A stretch of 64,000 bases of DNA from Streptomyces luteolus. Lineage in GTDB: Bacteria; Actinomycetota; Actinomycetes; Streptomycetales; Streptomycetaceae. The DNA is taken from contig NZ_JASCIS010000029.1 of the NCBI RefSeq assembly GCF_029968015.1, forward strand, positions 32,205 to 96,204, read 5' to 3'. Both the position numbers and the translations under genes were made by a program. Below are positions 57,917 to 64,000 of this stretch, in pieces; positions within the stretch are counted from its first letter, which is position 1; every line of letters starts with the position of its first letter. Below the pieces are notes generated by a model. The model saw only the letters and a list, made by a program, of their open reading frames with translations. It was not told where the DNA came from and did no database searches.

Positions 57917-60820
57917 ATGTATCGCCACGTCGATGCAGCGCTGATCCGGGCGGCTGCCTGGCAACCCGACCAAGCAGTCATGTGGCCGGACCTCACCAGC
58001 AACCCCGTGGACGTAGCGTCACACCGGGGCTGGCTCCAACAGATCTGGCAGCACACTGAGTTCGCTGCCGCCGTGTCAGCAGCGAGCCCCGACCTTGCTG
58101 CCCGGGTGCAGCAGGTCTGTGCCGGTCAGCCGCATTCGCAGAAGGCACTGCAGCGCACGGTGCTCGGCGTCCTGCGGTACTTACTGCGCGCTCGGAGCAG
58201 AGCGACACCCTTCGGCCTGTTCGCCGGGGTCGCGCCGGCCCGAATAGGCGTGACGCCCGTACTCCGGGTGGGGACCGGGCAGCACGTCGCACGTAGGGCG
58301 GATGCCGCGCAGGCCAGGGCGCTGATCGACCGCTTCGAGCAGCACCCCGTGCTGCGTCCCCATCTGCTGCTCGTGACCTCGTCGCTCGCCGTCGAGCGCG
58401 ACGGGCATGTCGTGGTCGAGCACCGCCCCAGCAACCAGCAGGCCGCCGGGCACGAGCACGTTCAGGTGCGCGTGACCGCGCCGGTGCGTGAGGCTCTGGC
58501 CGGGGCCCGCACCCCGATCCTGTGGACCGACCTCGCGGCGAAGCTCGCCACCAGCTTCCCCACCGCCCCACCTGCCGCGATCGAGAAGCTGCTCGGGGGT
58601 CTGGTCAAGCAGAGCGTGCTGGTCACCAGTCTCCGCGCACCGATGACCTCCACCGACCCGCTCAGCGCCCTGAACCACTGTGCACGTCACCTGCCGCCTG
58701 CGGACGCGGCCACGATCCACGAGGCTCCCCGATCCGCGCTCGATCTCCACTTGGACTGGGAATTGACCGTTCCCGAGCAGGTGGCGCGCGAAGCGGCAGC
58801 GGCAGCTAGGGCGCTGATTCGTCTCGCGCCCAGGTCGGCACTCAGCGGCTGGGCGGAATGGCATGGCCGCTTCCTGGAACGGTACGGGCCGCGGGCCGTC
58901 GTCCCGGTGCTCGATGCCATCGACACGCTCGGATACCCGCCCGGCTTCCTCGGAGCCGCCACCGCGCCGGCGCCGGCGCCTCTTCCGGACCGTGACGGCC
59001 GCCTCATCAAGCTCGCCCACACCGCCGCCCTTCAACGCCAGCTCGAAGTCGTGCTCGACGACGCCGTCGTGGAGGAGCTTGCCACCGTTGACGCGTCGCA
59101 CCCGGTCCAGCCGAATACCGAGCTGACCGCACGGATCGGCGCCGAGAGCGTAAGCACGCTCCAGCACGGCGACTTCACCCTGCACGTGACCGGAGTGTCG
59201 CGGTCGGCCGGATCGACCACCGGCCGTTTCCTGAACATGCTGCCCACGGCGGACCAGCAACGGATGAGCACGGTGTACGCCACGCTGCCCGGGATCCACC
59301 AAGGCGCGCTCGTCGCGCAGATCAGCGCGACCCCACTGTCCCGGCGAGCCGAGAACGTGGCGCGCGCCCCCCAAGTCACCGATGCGGTGATCACGCTCGG
59401 CGACTACCAGGACCCGGACACCGACGTCGTCCCGGTGACGGACCTGGCCATCACCGCCGACGCAACGCAGCTGCACCTCGTCTCGCTGTCCCGCGAGTGC
59501 CCGGTGCACACGCTGCTGCTCAGCGCCGTGGACCTGGGCCACCACTCCCACCCGCTGACCCGGTTCCTCGCCGAGGCGCCAGCCGCTCTGGCCGTCCCCT
59601 GCACGGGCTTTATGTGGGGCACTGCGGCCTCCAATCTGCCGTTCCTGCCTGCGCTGCGCTACCGGCGCACGGTCTTGTCCCCGGCCCGCTGGCTCCTCAC
59701 CCGAAACGACCTCCCCGAGCCTTCGGTCCCGTGGCCGCAGTGGGATCAGGCGTTGACCTGCTGGCGGCACGAAGTAGCGCTGCCCGAGCATGTGTATCTC
59801 AGCGAAGCGGATCAGACCCTGGCCTTGGATCTGGCCGAGCCTTCGCACCGTGCGCTGCTGCGCGCCCATGTCGAGCGCGACGACCGCGTCACCCTGCGTA
59901 CCGCGCCGCACCCGGAGGACCTGGGCTGGAGCGGCGGGCGCGCGCACGAGGTCGTGATTCCGCTCGTCAGCAACCAGGACGTGGCCCCCGTGCGGATGGT
60001 GAGTCCGGCCGTTGCCCGCCGGCACAGCCGCCCACCAGGCAGCGACGGACAGCTCTATGTTCAGCTCCACGGGCACCGTGACCGCCAGGATGCGATCCTG
60101 CTCCGCCACCTTCCCGACCTGCTGGGCGAACTCGGAGACCCTGACTGGTGGTTCATCCGGTACCACGAGCCCGGCGATCACCTTCGTCTGCGTCTTGTCT
60201 GCCCGCCCGCAACCGTCGGGGCCGCGTTCGAGCGCGTCGCCGAGTGGACCCAGCACCTGCGCCACCATGGCCTGATCACCCATGCCGGCGTGGAGACGTA
60301 CCACCCGGAGACCGCCCGGTTCGGCGGCTCCACGGCGATCGGCGCTGCCGAACGGTACTTCGCCACCGACTCCGCCGCCGCCACGGCCCAGCTCGCCGCC
60401 CAAGCGTCGAAGGATGCTCCCGACGCCCGTGCGATGACCGCCGCGAGCATGGTCGACATCGCCATCGGCCTGCTCGGCGACCGGGCCGAGGCGATGCGCT
60501 GGCTCGTCGAGCACACCCGCACCAGCCCGAACGCCCCGCCCCGCGCCGTGTACCGCCAGGCCATCGACCTGGTGACCACCCCGGGCACGGGCCTGGACCA
60601 GCAGATCGCCGCGGACTGGAGCGCGCGGCGGGCGGCGCTCGCCGACTACCGCCAAGCGCTGGCCAGTTCGGTGCTCGACCCCGGTGACGTCCTGCCGGAC
60701 CTGCTGCACCTGCACCACGTACGGATGCGCGGTCCCGGCCTGCCCGAGGAGGGCACCCACCTTCACCTGGCAAGAGCTGCCGCCTTGAGCTGGAGCGCAC
60801 GAGGAAGGAGACGCGCGTGA
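57917..60820 (+). CDS. lanB: Class I lanthipeptide dehydratase LanB (full length)
   Basis: A 967-residue two-domain dehydratase, ATG 57917 after GGAGGGG. The N-terminal lantibiotic-dehydratase domain (about 30-650) glutamylates Ser/Thr with Glu-tRNA; it contains RATPFG (95-100), YGPRAVVPVLDAIDTLGYPPG and PLSRRAENVARAP. The C-terminal SpaB_C/thiopeptide-type domain (about 705-960) eliminates glutamate to leave dehydro-residues; it holds GQLYVQLHGHRDRQDAILL and WWFIRYHEPGDHLRLRLVCP. Length is that of a complete LanB. The stop overlaps the LanC start by GTGA. Confidence 0.94.
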   Translation: MYRHVDAALIRAAAWQPDQAVMWPDLTSNPVDVASHRGWLQQIWQHTEFAAAVSAASPDLAARVQQVCAGQPHSQKALQRTVLGVLRYLLRARSRATPFGLFAGVAPARIGVTPVLRVGTGQHVARRADAAQARALIDRFEQHPVLRPHLLLVTSSLAVERDGHVVVEHRPSNQQAAGHEHVQVRVTAPVREALAGARTPILWTDLAAKLATSFPTAPPAAIEKLLGGLVKQSVLVTSLRAPMTSTDPLSALNHCARHLPPADAATIHEAPRSALDLHLDWELTVPEQVAREAAAAARALIRLAPRSALSGWAEWHGRFLERYGPRAVVPVLDAIDTLGYPPGFLGAATAPAPAPLPDRDGRLIKLAHTAALQRQLEVVLDDAVVEELATVDASHPVQPNTELTARIGAESVSTLQHGDFTLHVTGVSRSAGSTTGRFLNMLPTADQQRMSTVYATLPGIHQGALVAQISATPLSRRAENVARAPQVTDAVITLGDYQDPDTDVVPVTDLAITADATQLHLVSLSRECPVHTLLLSAVDLGHHSHPLTRFLAEAPAALAVPCTGFMWGTAASNLPFLPALRYRRTVLSPARWLLTRNDLPEPSVPWPQWDQALTCWRHEVALPEHVYLSEADQTLALDLAEPSHRALLRAHVERDDRVTLRTAPHPEDLGWSGGRAHEVVIPLVSNQDVAPVRMVSPAVARRHSRPPGSDGQLYVQLHGHRDRQDAILLRHLPDLLGELGDPDWWFIRYHEPGDHLRLRLVCPPATVGAAFERVAEWTQHLRHHGLITHAGVETYHPETARFGGSTAIGAAERYFATDSAAATAQLAAQASKDAPDARAMTAASMVDIAIGLLGDRAEAMRWLVEHTRTSPNAPPRAVYRQAIDLVTTPGTGLDQQIAADWSARRAALADYRQALASSVLDPGDVLPDLLHLHHVRMRGPGLPEEGTHLHLARAAALSWSARGRRRA

Positions 60821-62061
60821 TCACGAATGCTCCCGCCCCCACCGCGCTGTCGACCGCCGACAGGTTGGCTGAGGCCCTGGCCGACCCGCACACCGTATTG
60901 CCGAGCGATCTCCCGGAGGACGGGCGGGCCTGGCCCCAGTCGCTCGCGGGCGGCGCTTCGGGCATCGCGCTGCTGCACATCGAACGCGCCCGCACCGGGC
61001 GCGGCGACTGGAGCACTGCGGACGCCTGGTTGAGGGCGGCCCTCGCCGGGGAGATCAGCGCCGCCGCGAACGCCAACCTGTTCTTCGGGGCCCCCGCGCT
61101 CGCTTTCGTCGTGCACCGCGCTGCGAGCGCATCGAGCCGCTATGCGCGCCTTCTTGAGCGTCTGGATTCTGCGACCGCCACGGTCACCGAGAGGCGGCTG
61201 GCCGCAGCACGTCGCCGCATCGATCGTGGGGTGTATCCGCCCATGGAGGAGTTCGACCTGATACAGGGGCTGGCCGGCATCGGTGCGCACCACCTGAGCC
61301 GGCACCCGGAGCACGAGATCGCGCATGACGTGCTCGCCTACCTCGTCCGCCTCACCGAGCCGCTGCCTGGCGGCGCGGGGCTGCCGCCGTGGTGGATGGA
61401 GGTGGGCCCCACGGGGGCACCCCACCCCGACTACCCAGGCGGGCACGGGAACTTCGGACTCGCCCACGGGATCGGAGCAGTCCTGGCCGTCCTGTCCCAG
61501 GCAGCGCTGCGCGGCTCGACCACGCCGGGCCTTGCCACGGCGATCGAGCGGATCTGCGCCTGGATGGACCACTGGCGCCATGGTGATGAAGCCTCGCCCT
61601 GGTGGCCGGGGCAGATCACCCGGGAGCAGGCGTCCGAGCAGCACATCCACCAGGACCTGCGGCCCCGCCCCTCTTGGTGCTACGGGGCCAGCGGCACCGC
61701 CCGTGCCCAGCAGCTCGCCGGGCTCGCCCTCGGCGACCAGGGACGGGTACGAACCGCCGAGTCCGCGATCCTCTCCGCGTTACGTGATCCCCTCCAACAG
61801 GAGCAGCTCCCCGACATCGGGTTGTGCCACGGCATGGCCGGGCTACTGCACGCGGCCTGGCGGATGGGCACGGACACCGGCAACCCGCAGATCACCGCCG
61901 AACTGCGGCGCCTGGCCGACCGGCTGATCAGCGCACTCCACCAGAAAGACCATCCGCCGGAAGTTCTGGATGGGACCGCCGGCGCGGCCCTCGCCTTGCA
62001 CACCTTCGGCATCGGCCGCGCTCCTGCCCCGCACTGGGACACCTTCCTCGCCCTGGCGTGA
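60817..62061 (+). CDS. lanC: Lanthipeptide cyclase LanC
   Basis: A 414-residue zinc enzyme that adds Cys thiols to dehydro-residues, forming the rings. GTG 60817 is coupled to the LanB stop. Zinc ligands are visible: Cys288 in SWCYGASG, and Cys337-His338 in LCHGMAGLL. Other LanC motifs are SLAGGASGIALLHIERA, DLIQGLAGIG, GNFGLAHGIGAVLAVL and DGTAGAALALHTF. It is a complete α-toroid with no fused domain. Confidence 0.95.
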   Translation: MITNAPAPTALSTADRLAEALADPHTVLPSDLPEDGRAWPQSLAGGASGIALLHIERARTGRGDWSTADAWLRAALAGEISAAANANLFFGAPALAFVVHRAASASSRYARLLERLDSATATVTERRLAAARRRIDRGVYPPMEEFDLIQGLAGIGAHHLSRHPEHEIAHDVLAYLVRLTEPLPGGAGLPPWWMEVGPTGAPHPDYPGGHGNFGLAHGIGAVLAVLSQAALRGSTTPGLATAIERICAWMDHWRHGDEASPWWPGQITREQASEQHIHQDLRPRPSWCYGASGTARAQQLAGLALGDQGRVRTAESAILSALRDPLQQEQLPDIGLCHGMAGLLHAAWRMGTDTGNPQITAELRRLADRLISALHQKDHPPEVLDGTAGAALALHTFGIGRAPAPHWDTFLALA

Positions 62062-62081
62062 ACCCCACGAAGGACCACTTC

Positions 62082-62909
62082 ATGAATCCACCCACCTGGT
62101 GCCAGGCCAACGTCGCCTTCCCTGACTGGGAACGCGCCGAGACCACCGCACTGACCCGCCTCGCCCCGCTCCTGCTGACCGCAGAAGACCAAGGCGCCCT
62201 GCGTGCCTGGTTCATCGTCCGCAAACACCCGTGCTGGCGCATCCGCTACCTGCCCGGCCCCGGCGGACAGGAGCACATCACAGGCGGCCTCGACCAGCTG
62301 ATCGCCGAGGGCTGCATCAAGGCATGGACCGAGATCATCTACGAGCCCGAGTCTCACGCCTTCGGCGGCGACGAAGCCATGGCTTCGGCCCACCGCCTGT
62401 TTCACCACGACAGCCGCGGTCTCTTCAACTTCCTGCGGACCGACGCCGCCAAGCACCGGCGCGAGACCTCGCTCATGCTGTGCAGCCTCATGATGCGCGC
62501 CGCCCACCTGGACTGGTACGAGCAAGGCGACGTCTGGGCACGCGTCGCCGCCCACCGACGACAAGAGCCGGACACCGCACCGCGAGAGCCTGGCCAACTG
62601 CACGCCGCAGTCCGCCGGTTAGTCACCGTCGACCCCCAGTACGCGCTCCAGCCGAACGGGCCGCTGGCCCACGCAGCCGACTGGGCCCGCGCCTACCTCG
62701 CAGCGGGCGCCGAGCTGGCCCGCCTCAACGAGGCCGGACACCTCCACCGGGGGCTGCGGGACGTCCTGGCCCACCATGTGATCTTCGCCTGGAACCGGAT
62801 CGGCCTGCCCTACGCCACACAGGTCGCCCTCACGACCGCGCTGAAGACCGTGATCTTCGGGCTCGACCCTGCCGAGAGGAGGGCCGAGGACCGTGTGGAA
62901 TCTCCCTGA
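62082..62909 (+). CDS. Stand-alone thiopeptide-type biosynthesis protein (SpaB_C-like)
   Basis: A 275-residue protein with GAAGGA before ATG 62082. It matches the thiopeptide-type bacteriocin biosynthesis domain: WCQANVAFPDWERAE, RAWFIVRKHPCWRIRYLPG, KAWTEIIYEPESHAFGGDEAM and RETSLMLCSLMM. It is homologous to the C-terminal elimination domain already present in the LanB here, so the cluster has two such domains. It may act on a different residue set, bind leader, or carry out another Glu-tRNA-linked step. It overlaps the next gene by 17 bases. Confidence 0.85.
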   Translation: MNPPTWCQANVAFPDWERAETTALTRLAPLLLTAEDQGALRAWFIVRKHPCWRIRYLPGPGGQEHITGGLDQLIAEGCIKAWTEIIYEPESHAFGGDEAMASAHRLFHHDSRGLFNFLRTDAAKHRRETSLMLCSLMMRAAHLDWYEQGDVWARVAAHRRQEPDTAPREPGQLHAAVRRLVTVDPQYALQPNGPLAHAADWARAYLAAGAELARLNEAGHLHRGLRDVLAHHVIFAWNRIGLPYATQVALTTALKTVIFGLDPAERRAEDRVESP

Positions 62910-64000
62910 CGACACCGCCCAGCGCTTCCCGCTCGTCGCCCGCCCGCGCCCAGCTGGCCTCCCCCTTGACCGACGTGTCAAGGCCCTGGTCGACCTGGCC
63001 GACATGGCGCAGTCGCGCAGAGACCTTGGTGTGGCATCCACCGTCTGCAACCAGGCGGCGCTCGTCGCGTCCGACGTCGGCGACGCGGACACGGCCCGCA
63101 CCATGTGCCGGCAGCACGCCATCGCCTACCTGCACGCCGCTCCGCTCTCCGCTGCGGACTCCGTCCGCGCCCTGGAGCCCGTGGTCAACCTCGTTCGGCT
63201 TCAACTCCGCGACGGACGCGGTCCCGTCGGGCACCAAGAGCTGCAGAACCTCTTCGACGCCGTCTCCGCGGGCAGGGCCACGACGATCGAGGGCGTCACC
63301 GTCCCGCACGACCTCGTGGCCACGGGCGAGGCCCGCCGGGACGTCCGTAGGTGGCTGTGGACGGTCCTGCTCGCTGACGGAACCCGTGCCCTCACCCACG
63401 CCGGCCGCTGGCGCGAGGCGCTGTCCCATATCCAGCAGCACCGCGGGCTCGCCCAGCGGATGCTCGACGGGCGGCAGGTCGCGGTCGTCGCGGCCCTCGC
63501 GAGCGCGGACACCGCGCAGGCCAACTCCCTCCTGACGCGCACGATGCCCGGCGAGGCGTGGGAAGCCGCCGTCACCGACACCCTGAGCGTCCTGTGCCTT
63601 CGCGTTGCGGGCCAGCCATGTTGGCGCCCCCTGCAGAACCTCACGACCACCTACCTCAGCCTGCCGAACCCCGAGGGGCTGGTCTCGTTCCACACGAGGC
63701 TGGGGCTTGTCGTGCTCGATCTGGTCGAGTCGCCGAAGGCCCCGGCCGCGCGACAGATCGTCGCAAGCCTGTACCGCGGGGCGATCGAGGCAGCCGACGG
63801 CTACGCCGCACGCGACGTGCTGGAGCACCCTCTGTGCAGGAAGTTGGCCACGAGCAGCGAGATGCATGAGTGCCAGGGTCTGCTCGACTCCTGTGCGTTC
63901 CTAGCCGGGACGCTTCTCGGCGACGCGGGCGCTCAACTCGGTGAAGCCGTCTCCAGGAGCACCCGCGTGATCGTGAAGACGGTCGGCCGACCGATCACGT
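62893..64000 (+). CDS. Unrecognised helical protein of the lanthipeptide cluster, C-terminus cut
   Basis: From GTG 62893 (GAGAGGAGG about ten bases upstream) the frame is open for 369 codons to the window end. The sequence is Ala/Leu-rich and helical with repeat-like units (KALVDLADMAQSRRDLGVAS, VRRWLWTVLLADGTRALTHA, WREALSHIQQHRGLAQRMLD), suggesting TPR-like repeats. There are no catalytic motifs, signal or membrane helices in the visible part. The 17-base overlap with the elimination-domain gene makes it part of the biosynthetic operon. A scaffold, regulator or substrate carrier would fit; I do not know the family. Confidence 0.8.
   Translation, partial: MWNLPDDTAQRFPLVARPRPAGLPLDRRVKALVDLADMAQSRRDLGVASTVCNQAALVASDVGDADTARTMCRQHAIAYLHAAPLSAADSVRALEPVVNLVRLQLRDGRGPVGHQELQNLFDAVSAGRATTIEGVTVPHDLVATGEARRDVRRWLWTVLLADGTRALTHAGRWREALSHIQQHRGLAQRMLDGRQVAVVAALASADTAQANSLLTRTMPGEAWEAAVTDTLSVLCLRVAGQPCWRPLQNLTTTYLSLPNPEGLVSFHTRLGLVVLDLVESPKAPAARQIVASLYRGAIEAADGYAARDVLEHPLCRKLATSSEMHECQGLLDSCAFLAGTLLGDAGAQLGEAVSRSTRVIVKTVGRPIT

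Noticed and set aside
57646..64000. Thiopeptide cluster
   Set aside because: Thiopeptide-type domains are present, but LanC is also present, there is no azoline cyclodehydratase or pyridine synthase in view, and the precursor has FELD and a lanthipeptide-like Cys/Thr core.
37547..64000. Far attachment site of the putative element
   Set aside because: I looked for a second copy of the tRNA-Arg 3' half and saw none in the window, so no right boundary is annotated.

Overview
The window is high-GC actinobacterial DNA and almost certainly a Streptomyces chromosome. The evidence is the G/C bias at third codon positions, many GTG and TTG starts with purine-rich ribosome sites, pervasive four-base start/stop overlaps, a conservon-type signalling operon, a PknG-type kinase operon, a pair of dynamin-like GTPases beside a short SSB, and an LAETG cell-wall protein. 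Everything here is read from sequence alone. Family names rest on recognised motifs and no search was run.

Left part (1-37.5 kb) looks like ordinary core chromosome. It begins with a truncated EamA transporter and two small proteins (1-1302). Next come an intergenic repeat with perfect 30-bp inverted ends (1555-1789), a secreted GH84-type N-acetylglucosaminidase (1867-4824), an HNH endonuclease and an MscS channel. A sugar-uptake operon follows (7015-13814): ROK repressor with a palindromic operator at its own promoter, lipoprotein, two permeases, GH4 glycosidase and a BadF-type kinase. It has no ATPase gene, so it probably uses the shared MsiK. From 14.2 to 25.6 kb lies a signalling operon related to mycobacterial glnX-glnH-pknG, extended by a helical protein, a PP2C phosphatase, a VWA protein and an FHA protein. 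Kinase, phosphatase and FHA protein all begin with zinc-ribbon modules. Further right are a PCMT-like methyltransferase, a truncated haemoglobin, a thioesterase pair, the ABC-F factor EttA, a thioester-domain LAETG protein, an SSB and the dynA/dynB-like pair, ending at tRNA-Arg(TCT) (37474-37546).

Right part (37.5 kb to the end) looks acquired, at least in part. A tyrosine integrase and a small excisionase-like HTH protein sit directly beside the tRNA gene, the usual layout of an actinobacterial integrative element. They are followed by 1.6 kb without a supportable gene, then an SDR epimerase, two HTH-plus-TPR regulators, an anti-sigma-type ATPase, a TrmO/TsaA-like protein, a DUF6415-like membrane protein and a GH15 glycosidase. 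A conservon (sensor ATPase, roadblock, DUF742, GTPase) runs by start/stop overlaps into a GAF protein; an ACAD-like flavoprotein, a tandem-HTH regulator, a GNAT-like protein and a DUF6624 protein follow in the same direction.

The most interesting system is at the right edge (about 55.9 kb to the end): a class I lanthipeptide cluster of the FxLD type. It contains a PCMT-like methyltransferase, a 62-residue FELD precursor with a four-cysteine core, a full-length LanB dehydratase, LanC, a stand-alone thiopeptide-type elimination-domain protein and an unrecognised protein cut by the window end. The precursor gene sits between two strong hairpins, and its core carries an Asn-Asp-Gly motif suited to aspartimide/isoaspartate chemistry by the methyltransferase. 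No exporter or leader peptidase is visible in the window, and neither is the far attachment site of the putative element.
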